A stretch of 64,000 nucleotides of DNA from Actinoplanes derwentensis (GCF_900104725.1 NZ_LT629758.1:6028501-6092500), one strand, 5' to 3'. Counted from the first letter of the stretch, positions 28,021 to 37,735 are shown. The notes: generated by a model not told the origin, from the sequence alone. Program-made: numbers and translations.

Positions 28021-28808
28021 CCGACGGCCACCGGAGTGCGGTCGTGCACGACGGCGGAGAGCCGGCGCACCACGGCGGCCGGGTCGACGGCGGTGAACAC
28101 CAGGCGGCCCACCGCGACTCCGGCGGCACCGGCCCGCATCGCCGCGGACATCCGGCCGAGAACCGCCTCCGGGCCGGGTTCCGGGACACCACCGGCCGCG
28201 AGCACCGGGACACCGGCAGCGGTGAGGAGCCGGGCGGTCGCCTCCGGGTTCTCCGGCAGGGCGGTCTTCACCAGGTCGGCGCCCATCTCCGCAGCGACGG
28301 CGACGGCGTGCGCCACCAGGTCGGCGGACCGGCTGTCGCGGACCGCGGGACCCCGCACGTACATCATCGCCAGCAGCGGCACCGACCACCGATCGCAGTC
28401 CTCGGCGACCCGGGCCAGGTGCGCGATCTGGGCGGCCTCGGTCCGGGAGGCCATGTTGACGTGCACGCTGACCGCGTGGGCGCCCAGCCGCAACGCCTCC
28501 TCCACGGTCGCCACCGGATATTTCGCGTCCGGGTCGGCGGCCATCGCGGTGCTCGCGTTGAGCTGCACCGTCAGCGACAGATCCCGGAACCGGGCCGGGC
28601 GGACCCGACGGACGGCTCCCTTGTGCAGCACCACCCCGTCGGCACCGTTCTCGGCCAGCCGCGCGATCAGCGCGTCCAGGTCACCGGCCGGCCGCAGCGG
28701 TCCGGAGCCCACCGCGTGGTCGAGCGGCACCAGCAGCAGCCCGGAACCGCCACGCCGGTGCAGACTCCCGAGGCGCAACCGCCGCCCGAAGGATTCGTTC
28801 CCGTACAT
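28017..28808 (-). CDS. Class I aldolase, 2-amino-3,7-dideoxy-D-threo-hept-6-ulosonate synthase-like (GriI-type)
   Basis: 263 residues. The ATG at 28808 has AGGGGG 8 nt upstream; an in-frame start at 28841 is less likely. It is a DeoC/FbaB-type TIM barrel. VPLDHAV gives Asp30, AMMYVRG gives Tyr150, and DLVKTALPEN gives the Schiff-base Lys181, the catalytic set of the MJ0400/GriI family. GriI condenses aspartate semialdehyde with dihydroxyacetone phosphate to a C7 precursor. First gene of a four-gene operon with 4-bp overlaps to the next two genes, so the two C7 enzymes and the ligase are probably translationally coupled. Confidence 0.85.
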   Translation of the reverse strand: MYGNESFGRRLRLGSLHRRGGSGLLLVPLDHAVGSGPLRPAGDLDALIARLAENGADGVVLHKGAVRRVRPARFRDLSLTVQLNASTAMAADPDAKYPVATVEEALRLGAHAVSVHVNMASRTEAAQIAHLARVAEDCDRWSVPLLAMMYVRGPAVRDSRSADLVAHAVAVAAEMGADLVKTALPENPEATARLLTAAGVPVLAAGGVPEPGPEAVLGRMSAAMRAGAAGVAVGRLVFTAVDPAAVVRRLSAVVHDRTPVAVG

Positions 28809-29078
28809 CGCAACACCCCCTGATCGGGTCGTCATCACCATCGATGACCGAAGCTAACGACGGCGACGGCCCCGGCCCACTGCACGATCGTGTGGGTGAC
28901 TGGGTGGAAACGCTGATCAGAGCCATTCTGGAAGGGTGGCCCGGCCGTTCGGGTAGTTGCGGTAGCGGGTGGACGGTGTCACCCGTGGATTCGACTGTGA
29001 TAGATATTCAGTCAGATCGACACGGGCCATCACGGGGGAACAGGGCCGTCCGCGTTCGACACCTTGACGGGGTTCTCC
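28809..29078. promoter_or_regulatory. Divergent control region of the aldolase operon and the LAL regulator
   Basis: 270 nt between two divergent start codons. It includes an AT-rich patch (TGTGATAGATATTCAG, 28997-29012) that stands out from the GC-rich surroundings and could hold the -10 region of the regulator gene. No matching -35 element or palindrome is convincing. Confidence 0.35.
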
Positions 29079-31874
29079 ATGAAGTCGAGCCGTCGCCTTC
29101 TCGGCCGGGATGCCGAGGTCGCACAGCTCCGCCGTGTTCTGGACGACACCGCAGCCGGCGCCGGTGGCTGGCACACGCTGACCGGGCCGCCCGGTATCGG
29201 CAAGTCCCGGCTGCTGCGGGCGGTCATCGGCCTGGCCACCGAGCGGCAGATCACGGTCGCGGTCCGGGAGGCGTTCCATCTCGATCAGGCGGCGCCGCTG
29301 GTCACCCTGGCCGGTGCGTTACGGGACTGCGCTCCGGCGACGGAGGCGTTCGGCTGGCTGGCGCACCGGGAACCGGAACGATCCGACCCGTTCGGCACAC
29401 TCCAGCGGCTGCGCGCTTCGCTGGAGGAGGCGGCCCGGCAGCGTCCGTTACTGATCGTGATCGACGACGCCCAGTGGATGGACGAGCTGAGCGCTCTCGC
29501 CATCCGGGAGCTGATCCCGGCCCTGGAGTCGTCACCGGTGCGCTGGCTGCTGTCGCACCGCCCACCGTCCGCTGACGACCGGGACCGGCCCGGTCACCAG
29601 CTGATCCAGCGGCTGTCCCGCGACGGTGGCCCGCCGATCCGGCTCGGCGTCCTGAGCGAACCGGACATCGCCCGGCTCAGCGCGGACCTGGTCGGCGCCC
29701 GGGTGGACAACACCGTGGTAGCCCTCGCCGCGTCCTGCGGTGGCAACCCGCTGCGTACCGAACAACTGCTCAAGGCCCTGCTCGCGACCGGGCAGCTGGT
29801 GGTCGCCGACGGGATCGGCTCGGTGCTCGGCGACGACCTGCCGCCGAGTTTCATCGAAGCGGTTCGCGAGGTGGTCGACACCCGCACCGGGCGGGCCGGC
29901 GGGCTGCTGCGGGCGGTGTCGGTGTTCGGCCGGCCGTTCGGCGCCGACGAGGCCGCCCGCCTGACCGGGCAGCCGATCGGGGAGGTGTACCCGCTGATCA
30001 GTGAGTCGATGGCCGACTTCCTGATCGAGGACCACCTCGGCCGGTTGTCGTTCGCCCACGACTCGGTCCGGCTGGCCGTCTACAGCATGGTGCCGCGGCT
30101 GATGCGCGAACAACTGCACGCCGAGGCCGCGGCGATCACCTCCGACTCCGGCCGGCCCGCCCTGGAGATCGCCGAGCACCAGCTCAAGAGCGGCCGGGCC
30201 GGCGCGGCCGACGCGGTGCGGATGGTCCGGTCGATGGCCGGGACCATCGCCCGGGTCGCGCCCGGAGCCGCGGCCGACGTGATGCTGCGCGCCCTGGACT
30301 CGGTCGGTCCCGGCGACCCGGACCGGCCGGCTCTGATCGCCGACACCGTCGTCCTGCTGGCCTCCGCGGCCCGGCTGACCGAAGCCCGGCGGCTCGGTGA
30401 CGAGGCACTGCGCGCCGGGCTGGAACCGGAGACCGAGGCGTTGCTGCTGCTGGGCCTCGCCGAGGCGTGCAAACACGGCGGCCTGAACGAGATGTCGATC
30501 CGCTACTGCGCCGACGCGCTGGCTCACCCCGAGCTCCCCGCCGCGGTCCGGGCCCGGCTGCACGCGGTCCGCGCGCACGCCCTCTGCTACCTGGGCGAAC
30601 TGGAGCAGGCCGACGGGGCCGGCGCCCAGGCCGACACCCTCGGTCAGGCCAGTCACGATTACGGCGCGGCCGTGTTCGGCCTGACCGGGCGCAGCCTGGT
30701 CGCCTTCACCACTGGCCGGCTGCACGACTCCTACGCCCACGCCCGTACCGCCACCGATCTGGTCGTCGAGCACGGCGGCGAGGCGGCCCACCGGCATCCG
30801 CGGATCTGGCTCAGTGCCGCCCTGATCACCCTGGACCGGTTCGCCGAGGCGGATCAGGTCATCCGGGCCGGCCGGCGCGAGTCCGACCGGTTCGGCAGCG
30901 GCTGGGCCGACCCGCTCTGGCACCATTTCCAGGCGACCCTGTACTTCGCCACCGGCCGTCTGGAGGAGGCCGAAGTCGAAGCCGAATCCGGTCTGGCCGT
31001 CGCCGAGCAACACTCGGCGCACGCGCTGGCCATGCCGTTGCTGGGCACGATGATCCGGCTGGCGGTGCTGCGCGGTGACTTCGGCACGGCACAGCGGCGA
31101 CTGGAACGGATCCGCGGTCTGGCAGCCGACGGGGTGACCGCGGTGCCCGAGGACGTCCTCTGGCCGGAAGCCGTCCTGTTGGCGGCCACCGGTGATCAGC
31201 AGGCTGCGTTCACCCTGCTCCGCGGCCTCTACGCGGCGTTGCCGCACCGTCCCGCGCTGCTGGCCGGCGATCCCGGGGCGGCGGCCGGCCTGGTCCGGAT
31301 CGCCCGTGACACCGGGCACCCGGACGAGGCGGCGGCCGTCGTCCGGGCGGCCCGGGATCTCGCCGCCCGCAACCCCGGATCGCATGCGGCGGCCGGTGCC
31401 GCCGCGCACGCCGCCGGGATCCGGCGTGGTGACCTGGCCGGGCTGCTGCACGCCGTGACCGAGTTCCGGCAGGCCGGCCGGCCCCTCGCCCTGGCCGCGG
31501 CGCTGGAGGACGCGGCCCGGCTCGGACGGGGCGAGGAGCCGCTGCGCTGGTGCCGGGAGGCGTTGTCCACGGTGTCCATGCCCGGCGCCGAACAGCCCCG
31601 GACCAGGCTGGAACGACTGCTGGACGAGCTGGGTGGCGGGACACCGGACGGCACCGCTCCGGCCGCGACCCGACTGCCGGAGCTGACCCCCGCCGAGCAG
31701 CGGGTCGCCGACGAGGTGGCGAAGGGGAAGACGAACATCGAGATCGCCGAGACCCTGTTCATCTCCCGGCACACCGTCGACGCGCACCTGCGGAACATCT
31801 TCGCCAAACTCGGCGTCCGGCGGCGGTCCGAAGTAGCCGTCCGGGTCACCCGTGCGAACGGCTCAACCACGTGA
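29079..31874 (+). CDS. LAL-type LuxR transcriptional activator
   Basis: 931 residues. ATG at 29079 with GGGG 8 nt upstream is preferred to the TTG at 29064. The N-terminal ATPase has an intact Walker A (GPPGIGKS, about residue 35) and Walker B (LLIVIDDAQWMD, about 130). A long helical middle with TPR-like character follows (about 400-830). A LuxR helix-turn-helix ends the protein (LTPAEQRVADEVAKG, FISRHTVDAHL). Proteins of this MalT/LAL class are ATP- and ligand-dependent activators and often sit in biosynthetic clusters as pathway-specific regulators. It diverges from the aldolase operon, so it is the best candidate for its activator. Confidence 0.88.
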   Translation: MKSSRRLLGRDAEVAQLRRVLDDTAAGAGGWHTLTGPPGIGKSRLLRAVIGLATERQITVAVREAFHLDQAAPLVTLAGALRDCAPATEAFGWLAHREPERSDPFGTLQRLRASLEEAARQRPLLIVIDDAQWMDELSALAIRELIPALESSPVRWLLSHRPPSADDRDRPGHQLIQRLSRDGGPPIRLGVLSEPDIARLSADLVGARVDNTVVALAASCGGNPLRTEQLLKALLATGQLVVADGIGSVLGDDLPPSFIEAVREVVDTRTGRAGGLLRAVSVFGRPFGADEAARLTGQPIGEVYPLISESMADFLIEDHLGRLSFAHDSVRLAVYSMVPRLMREQLHAEAAAITSDSGRPALEIAEHQLKSGRAGAADAVRMVRSMAGTIARVAPGAAADVMLRALDSVGPGDPDRPALIADTVVLLASAARLTEARRLGDEALRAGLEPETEALLLLGLAEACKHGGLNEMSIRYCADALAHPELPAAVRARLHAVRAHALCYLGELEQADGAGAQADTLGQASHDYGAAVFGLTGRSLVAFTTGRLHDSYAHARTATDLVVEHGGEAAHRHPRIWLSAALITLDRFAEADQVIRAGRRESDRFGSGWADPLWHHFQATLYFATGRLEEAEVEAESGLAVAEQHSAHALAMPLLGTMIRLAVLRGDFGTAQRRLERIRGLAADGVTAVPEDVLWPEAVLLAATGDQQAAFTLLRGLYAALPHRPALLAGDPGAAAGLVRIARDTGHPDEAAAVVRAARDLAARNPGSHAAAGAAAHAAGIRRGDLAGLLHAVTEFRQAGRPLALAAALEDAARLGRGEEPLRWCREALSTVSMPGAEQPRTRLERLLDELGGGTPDGTAPAATRLPELTPAEQRVADEVAKGKTNIEIAETLFISRHTVDAHLRNIFAKLGVRRRSEVAVRVTRANGSTT

Positions 31875-31955
31875 ATACGGGATACGCCAGGCCCCCTTCG
31901 GCACCGAGCATGGCGGGGTGACCCGCGCCATCCCCGAACCCCCGAGGTGACCTCG

Positions 31956-33458
31956 ATGCCGACACCCGCCACACGAACCCCCGTGCTGCTGGCCGGGGCT
32001 GGTGTCGCCGGCTCGCTGATCGCCCTGGAACTGGCCCATCACGGCGTGCCGAGCATCGTGGTGGAACGCGCCGGCAGCCCGTCCCGATTCCCCGATCCGA
32101 TGCTGATCAGTGGCCGCAGCATGGAGTTGCTCCGGCGGCTGCGGCTGACCCGGGAACTGCGGGTGGACGGGGTGGACCCGGCCCGGCCCGTCGACATCCT
32201 GTGGAGCCGCCAGGCCAGCGGGTCCCCGGCACTCGCCTGGCGGCTGCCGTCGGTCACCGAGATGCGCCGGTCGTACGCCACGGTCGCGGACGGCACCGCC
32301 CCGATCGAGCCCTACCTGCTGATCTCCGGCCCGGATCTGACCGTCCGGCTGCGCCGGGCCCTGCGCAGCCACCCGCTGATCGACCTGCGGACCCGGTGGA
32401 CCGTCACCGACGTGCGTGAGGAGCCGGACCGGGTGCGGGCCACGGTGATCGACGCGGAGGCGGGCACCCGGCACGTCATCGAGACGGCCTATCTGGCCGG
32501 CTGCGACGGGGCGGACAGCACCGTACGCCGCTGTGTCGGCCTGGGCATGGACGACCTGGGCCCGCCCAGCCCGCACGTCGCCGTCTATTTCCGCAGTCCG
32601 GTCCTGGCCGGGCGGTGGGCGAACCCGTCCGCGCTGATCACCACCGAGGTGACAGTGGTCGCCGGCCACTACGGCGACATCTGCGTGGCTCATCTGCCGG
32701 TCGCCGCGGACGGTCACGCCGACGTCGGCGATCCGGCGGAACTGCTGCGGGCCCGGCTGGGCGAGGACGTGCCGGAGATCGTGGCGGTGGTACAGCGGAC
32801 CGGCACGGCGTCGATCGCCCGGTCGTACCGCCGGGGAAGGGTCTTCCTCGCCGGGCGGGCCGCCCATCAGCTGGAGGCGCCGGCCGAGGAGGTCGACACC
32901 TGCATCGGTGACGCGGTGGATCTGGGCTGGCGGCTCGCCGCCGTGGTGCGCCGCTGGGCCGATGACCGGCTGCTCGCCGGCTACCAGGCCGAACGGCGGC
33001 AGCAGGCACTGCTCGACTGGGAGCTGGCCCATCGGGCGTTCCAGACCCGGCGGCGTTTCCGGCGGCTGGTCGACTCGGGCGCGGACCAGCAGGCGATGGC
33101 GGAGGCGCTGCGGCAGGAGGCGCCGCAACTCGACCCGGCCCGCACCGGGCCGCCCGGACTTCGGCCACCGGCGTTCCGGCTGTCCGGTGGTGATCAGGTC
33201 TTCGACCGGCTGGGCCCGCAGTTCACCCTGGTCGATCTGAGTGCCGGCCGGGACGGGCGGTCGCTGGTGTCGGCGGCGCGGGCGCGGGGCATCCCGGTAC
33301 GGCATCTGCCGGTGACGGGTGTGCCGGTGCCCGGGTCGTGGCCCGGCCGGTTCGTGCTGACCCGCCCGGACCAGGGGGTGGCGTGGTGTGCCGACGACCC
33401 GCCCGCCGACTGTGACACGGTGCTGAACGAGGTGACCGGGGCGCAGAATCGGCCGTAG
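31956..33458 (+). CDS. FAD-binding aromatic hydroxylase-like protein with altered GD motif
   Basis: 500 residues. The ATG at 31956 has GAGG 8 nt upstream; GTG at 31947 is possible. The family is the PHBH-type polyketide hydroxylases: GAGVAGS near residue 17, a DG-type LAGCDGADSTVRR near 190 and a thioredoxin-like C-terminal part (LVDLSAGRDGRSL). Two conserved spots are changed. The FAD-binding LAGDAAH reads LAGRAAH (Arg301), and the usual GGxGMNTGIxDA loop reads AEEVDTCIGDA. FAD binding or turnover may be impaired, or the protein may have a different role. It follows the LAL regulator by 81 nt in the same direction. Confidence 0.8.
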   Translation: MPTPATRTPVLLAGAGVAGSLIALELAHHGVPSIVVERAGSPSRFPDPMLISGRSMELLRRLRLTRELRVDGVDPARPVDILWSRQASGSPALAWRLPSVTEMRRSYATVADGTAPIEPYLLISGPDLTVRLRRALRSHPLIDLRTRWTVTDVREEPDRVRATVIDAEAGTRHVIETAYLAGCDGADSTVRRCVGLGMDDLGPPSPHVAVYFRSPVLAGRWANPSALITTEVTVVAGHYGDICVAHLPVAADGHADVGDPAELLRARLGEDVPEIVAVVQRTGTASIARSYRRGRVFLAGRAAHQLEAPAEEVDTCIGDAVDLGWRLAAVVRRWADDRLLAGYQAERRQQALLDWELAHRAFQTRRRFRRLVDSGADQQAMAEALRQEAPQLDPARTGPPGLRPPAFRLSGGDQVFDRLGPQFTLVDLSAGRDGRSLVSAARARGIPVRHLPVTGVPVPGSWPGRFVLTRPDQGVAWCADDPPADCDTVLNEVTGAQNRP

Positions 33459-33489
33459 TTTCGACCTCGTCTTCGGCCATAGTGGATGG

Positions 33490-34179
33490 ATGACTCCGGA
33501 TCCCACCACCGGCTGGGCGCCCGCGACGTTCCTGGGCGGGCTCACCCCCGGCACCGCCGGCGAGTTGCTGGGCCTCTGCGACCGGCGGCGTCATCCGGCG
33601 GGTGGTGTGATCCTCCGGGAGGGTGTCACCGGGTCGCAGGTGGTGCTCCTGGTGAACGGTTTCGTCAAGGTGACCACCGCGGTCGACGGGCAGGCCACCC
33701 TGCTCGGCATCCGGATGCCCGGCGAGCTGATCGGGGAGATCGGCGCGCTGACCGGGGCGCCGCGCAATGCGACCGTGACCGCCTGCGGCCCGGTTCAGGT
33801 CGGGGTCGCCTCCCGGGTCGCCTTCGAGGACTTCCTGCGCCGCCACCCGGACACGTCGAACCTGGTGATGGCGACGATCGCCCGGAAACTGACCTGGGCC
33901 AACCGGCGGCGCAGTGACTTCGCCGCGTTTCCCGCGCACATCCGCCTGGCCCGGCTGCTGGTGGAGATCTCCGAGGTGTGCGGCCGCCCGGCCCCGGACG
34001 GCCGGATCGAGATCGCCGTCCCGCTCAGTCAGCCGGAGCTGGCCGCGATGATCGCGATCGCCCGCGCAACGGTGCAGAAGGCGCTGCACGAACTGCGGGC
34101 CCTGGGGCTGATCAGCACCGCTTACCGGCGGATCGTCATCGCGGACCCGGCCGGTCTGCACCGGCTGGCGGGCGGCTGA
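33490..34179 (+). CDS. Crp/Fnr-family transcriptional regulator
   Basis: 229 residues. A cyclic-nucleotide-binding beta-roll occupies residues 15-130, with the phosphate-cassette pattern GELIGEIGALTG followed by PRNATV. There is no Cys cluster, so this is not an FNR oxygen sensor. A winged helix follows at about 150-220 (VPLSQPELAAMIAIARATVQKAL as recognition region). It probably binds cAMP or a related ligand as a dimer. It lies 31 nt after the flavoprotein gene, so they may share a transcript. Its 3' end overlaps the convergent GGDEF-EAL gene by 44 bp. Confidence 0.87.
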   Translation: MTPDPTTGWAPATFLGGLTPGTAGELLGLCDRRRHPAGGVILREGVTGSQVVLLVNGFVKVTTAVDGQATLLGIRMPGELIGEIGALTGAPRNATVTACGPVQVGVASRVAFEDFLRRHPDTSNLVMATIARKLTWANRRRSDFAAFPAHIRLARLLVEISEVCGRPAPDGRIEIAVPLSQPELAAMIAIARATVQKALHELRALGLISTAYRRIVIADPAGLHRLAGG

Positions 34180-36511
34180 CCGTCGCGGCGCACTGTTGCG
34201 CCAGCAGGCGGGACACCCCGTCGGCGGTCATCGGCTGGGCCAGGTGGAAACCCTGCCCCAGGGTGTAACCGAGTTCGCGGAGCACCGTCACCTGCTCCGG
34301 GTTCTCGATCCCCTCGGCGACGGTGCCGAGACCGAGGGCGTGCGCGAGCTGGATCACCGCCCGCGCCACCGCCTGCCGGGCCCCGGCCGCCGCGGGCTGA
34401 CCGTCGTCGATCTCGATGCCGTCCACGAACGACTTGTCCAGCTTCACGATCGAGGCGGGGAAGGCCCGCAGCAGACTCAGCGACGACTCACCGGTGCCGA
34501 AGTCGTCGAGGGCCAGGCGGATGCCCATCCGGTCGAGTTCGTACAGCGCCCGGGACACCTGCTGGCCACGCAGCACCGCCGACTCGGTGACCTCCAGGAT
34601 CAGCCGTTCGCAGGGCAGTCCGCTGTCGGCGAGCGCGGCGGCCACGTCGGACACGAAGTCGGGGTCGTGCAGTTGCCGGGCGGACACGTTCAGCCCGGTC
34701 TCCTCCAGCGCGTCCGGCCCGAACTCGGCCAGCCACGCGGCCGCCTGACGACAGGTCTCCCGCAGCACGAACCGGCCCAGCGGCACGATCAGGCCGGTCC
34801 GTTCGGCGGCCGGGATGAACTCGGCCGGACTGACCACCCCGCGGACCGGGTGATGCCACCGGACCAGCGCTTCGACGCCGACCATCCGCTGCTGCTCCAG
34901 CCGCATGATCGGCTGGTAGACCACCCGCAGTTCGTCGTTGTCCAGGGCCCGCCGCAGTTCGCCGCCGAGTTGCATGTGCGCCAGGACCGGCTCGCCCATG
35001 CCGTCCACGTAACGGGTGAATCCCGCCTCACCCCGCTGCTTGGCGGTGTACTTCGCGACGTCGGCGTCCCGCAGCACCGAGTCGACGGTGGCGCCCGGCG
35101 GCGCGACGGCGATGCCGATGCAGGCCTGCACCAGAAGACGATGCTCGCTGACCGGCTGAGCGAGCGCCGCCAGCAGCCGCCCGGCCAGGCCCTCCGGATC
35201 GGTGCCCGGGCCGGTCAGCAGGACCGCGAACTCGTCGCCGCCCACCCGTACCGGCAAGCCCTCGTCCTTGATCTGCTCCTGCAGCAACCGCGCGACCGCG
35301 ATCAGCAGCCGGTCGCCGACCGCCTGCCCGAGCAGATCGTTGACCGTCTTGAAATCGTCCAGGTCGACAAGCAGCACCGCTGTCTGACCGGAAGTGGTCA
35401 GTGCGGTGGCGAGCCGGTCCCGGAACTGCGCCCGGTTCGCCAGCCCGGTCAGAGCGTCGTGAGCGGCCTCGTGCTGCAGCCGCTCCTCCTGGATCCGCGA
35501 AGTCCGCAGCAGCCGGTCGTTCTCCCGATAGGCGAGGTACTGCCGGACCATGACCAGCGCGGTCACCACGACAGCGGCGATCAGGACGACCCGCACCGGC
35601 CACCGCAGAGTCGCGCCGAAGGCAACGGCGATCAACGGCACATCAATCAAGATCATTGCCAGGTACGGCAGCAGAACGCCACCGCGCACCGGCTCCCGCC
35701 GCAGCCCACGATCGGCCCGGCCCTGCGCCGCGACGCCGACAGTGATCAGCAGCGGCGCCAACGGCATCACGATCGCCTGAGCCGGCACGCTGGCGATGTA
35801 CCCGAACTGCACCGCGAGCACCGACACCACCCCCGCCGGAATCCCACCGGCCGCCGCGATGAACCGCATCGCCACCCGATCGACCGGACCACCCGCGATG
35901 TACGACACTTTCGTCGCCGCCCCGACCGCCACCAGCAGACCCAGCCCGACCAGCAGCGTCGCCTGCAGACTCCACGGCTCACGGGCGGACAGCATCGGCG
36001 CCAGCCCCGCGTACCAGAGCACCGCCGAACATCCGAGAAACGCGATCGCCCGATCCAGCACGATGCGCCACCGTTCGGTACCACCGGCGGCGACCACCGG
36101 AACCCGCGCCAGCGCCCCGATCGCGATCAGGAACCCGATCGCCACGCAGGCCGCCGCCGGCGCGGGCATGCTCCGGGTCCGGACCTCATCGGCGTGTGTC
36201 AACATGTCCACGGCCAGCCAGGCGTACCCGACGGTCATGACAGCGACGGCACCCTGGACAGCCCGCCAGAACCAGCGCGCATCCCCGGGCTCTCCCTCGG
36301 GCTTTCGTCCGGGCTCTCTCCCGCGGGCCAGGTGGCGCATCGACACGGTGGCGATCGCCCCGCCGACCGGGACGAACAGGTAGGCGAACGCTTCCAGCCC
36401 GGCCCCGACGGTCAGGAAGGCGGCACACCAGACGGCACCGAGCGCGGCGACCACAACAGCGGCCCAGACATGCCTCCGGGCGGTCGCCGGTTGATCCACT
36501 CCCCGCGTCAC
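34136..36511 (-). CDS. Membrane-bound GGDEF-EAL cyclic-di-GMP enzyme
   Basis: 791 residues, GTG start. About eight to nine membrane spans fill residues 15-330, followed by a short coiled linker, a GGDEF domain (about 350-515) and an EAL domain (about 525-780). The cyclase signature is intact (RVGGDEFAVLL, with LVDLDDFKTVND for metal binding). The phosphodiesterase also keeps its main motifs (GVEALVRW, ETGLNVSARQL, DDFGTGESS, VAEGIEN). Both activities are therefore possible, with one usually dominant. The sensory input would come through the membrane part. It ends inside the convergent Crp-family gene. Confidence 0.92.
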   Translation of the reverse strand: MTRGVDQPATARRHVWAAVVVAALGAVWCAAFLTVGAGLEAFAYLFVPVGGAIATVSMRHLARGREPGRKPEGEPGDARWFWRAVQGAVAVMTVGYAWLAVDMLTHADEVRTRSMPAPAAACVAIGFLIAIGALARVPVVAAGGTERWRIVLDRAIAFLGCSAVLWYAGLAPMLSAREPWSLQATLLVGLGLLVAVGAATKVSYIAGGPVDRVAMRFIAAAGGIPAGVVSVLAVQFGYIASVPAQAIVMPLAPLLITVGVAAQGRADRGLRREPVRGGVLLPYLAMILIDVPLIAVAFGATLRWPVRVVLIAAVVVTALVMVRQYLAYRENDRLLRTSRIQEERLQHEAAHDALTGLANRAQFRDRLATALTTSGQTAVLLVDLDDFKTVNDLLGQAVGDRLLIAVARLLQEQIKDEGLPVRVGGDEFAVLLTGPGTDPEGLAGRLLAALAQPVSEHRLLVQACIGIAVAPPGATVDSVLRDADVAKYTAKQRGEAGFTRYVDGMGEPVLAHMQLGGELRRALDNDELRVVYQPIMRLEQQRMVGVEALVRWHHPVRGVVSPAEFIPAAERTGLIVPLGRFVLRETCRQAAAWLAEFGPDALEETGLNVSARQLHDPDFVSDVAAALADSGLPCERLILEVTESAVLRGQQVSRALYELDRMGIRLALDDFGTGESSLSLLRAFPASIVKLDKSFVDGIEIDDGQPAAAGARQAVARAVIQLAHALGLGTVAEGIENPEQVTVLRELGYTLGQGFHLAQPMTADGVSRLLAQQCAATVSRPPAGADRPGPR

Positions 36512-36676
36512 GGCCCGACACTAGCGGTCCAACCGAACGCCGGATCTCCCCCGAACGTTCGACGTTCACCGATGCAAGACACTCCGATTCGTACGCCCGG
36601 CGGGTCGCCCTCACGCTGCGGTCCCTTTTGGACTCCCGGCGTGACAAGCTGAATGCCTGCCACGGGGGGAGCGGAG

Positions 36677-37735
36677 ATGGATCTGCTGACCGGGACGACC
36701 GCGCTCGCGATGATCACGGCGCTGATCGTCGGGGTGTTGCTCTGGGTGATCGCTCGAGATCCGGTCCGCGCGTTCCTGCGGCCGATCGGACCGGTCGTCG
36801 CCGTCCTGGCGGTAGTGCTCTACGGTGTCGCCGCCCTGCTCATGGCCGCTCCCGTCGACCTGCTCATCGGCGAGCCCAGTGCGGCCGACGTCTGGGTGAC
36901 CCTGCTGGGCGCTCCGGCGGTGGCCCTGCTGATGGGCAGCCGGTTCCGCCCGCGCCGGACCTCCGCCACCCTGACCCGAGCCCTTCTCCTGCTGGCCGGC
37001 TGTTCGGGCGCGCGGTACCTGGCCCATCTGGCCGGCTTCCCGGTCGACGGATTCTGGACGGCGGCGGCCATCTCGTTCGCCGGCCTGGCGCTGGTCGTGA
37101 CCGCGTTCGAGTTCCTCCGCCGGCCAGGCGTCACCCACCTGGTGGTACGGGCGTTCGTGGTCCTGTCCCTGGCCGGCCTGGTGGCCGCTTGGGCGCAGAC
37201 GAACCGGGTCCCGCTGTACGCGAATCCGCGCACCGCCTCCCCGGAGACCCTCTGGGTGATGCTGCTCGTCGAACCGCTCGGCGCGCTGGCCGCGATCCTG
37301 CTGCTGATCGCGGCCCTGCGGCACTTCGCTCCCGGCACGCTGCCCCGCGCCGACAGCGCCCGCACGCCCGCGGCGGGCGAGATCTGGAACGCCTTCGTGA
37401 CGTACGAAGACGACAGCTCCGAGGGCAAGGACCGCCCGGTCCTGGTGCTGAGCGGCGGCCACAGCGGCCAGGCGACGATCCTCCGGATCACCAGCCAGGA
37501 CAAGACCCGCTTCCCGGACTACCTGCCACTCCCGCACAGCCGCTGCCGCCCGGTCCTGACCAAGGACAGCTGGCTGAACCTGAAACCGGTCCCGTTGGCA
37601 GCCGACGCCTTCCGCTCCTACCGGGGCCGCTCCCCCGCCTGGCTGACCACCGAACTGGCCAAGCACGACCTGCTCCCACCCACCACGCCCAGTCGCCTGC
37701 GCTCGTGGCTGTTCCCCACCCGGGTCCGCTCCTAG
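36677..37735 (+). CDS. Membrane protein with C-terminal PemK/MazF-like domain
   Basis: 352 residues. The ATG at 36677 is preceded by GGGGGGAG and is preferred to the ATG at 36653. Residues 1-220 contain about seven membrane helices. Residues about 229-340 resemble actinobacterial PemK/MazF proteins: GEIWNAFVTYEDD, then GKDRPVLVLSG, ATILRITSQD and a final TELAKHDL helix. MazF proteins are toxin ribonucleases; here the fold is tethered to the membrane and no antitoxin gene adjoins it, so it may be a regulatory or binding version. The stop codon overlaps the convergent small gene by 4 nt. Confidence 0.72.
   Translation: MDLLTGTTALAMITALIVGVLLWVIARDPVRAFLRPIGPVVAVLAVVLYGVAALLMAAPVDLLIGEPSAADVWVTLLGAPAVALLMGSRFRPRRTSATLTRALLLLAGCSGARYLAHLAGFPVDGFWTAAAISFAGLALVVTAFEFLRRPGVTHLVVRAFVVLSLAGLVAAWAQTNRVPLYANPRTASPETLWVMLLVEPLGALAAILLLIAALRHFAPGTLPRADSARTPAAGEIWNAFVTYEDDSSEGKDRPVLVLSGGHSGQATILRITSQDKTRFPDYLPLPHSRCRPVLTKDSWLNLKPVPLAADAFRSYRGRSPAWLTTELAKHDLLPPTTPSRLRSWLFPTRVRS

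Noticed and set aside
34196..36652. Plus-strand frame of 818 codons
   Set aside because: Antisense of the GGDEF-EAL gene, whose catalytic motifs are intact.
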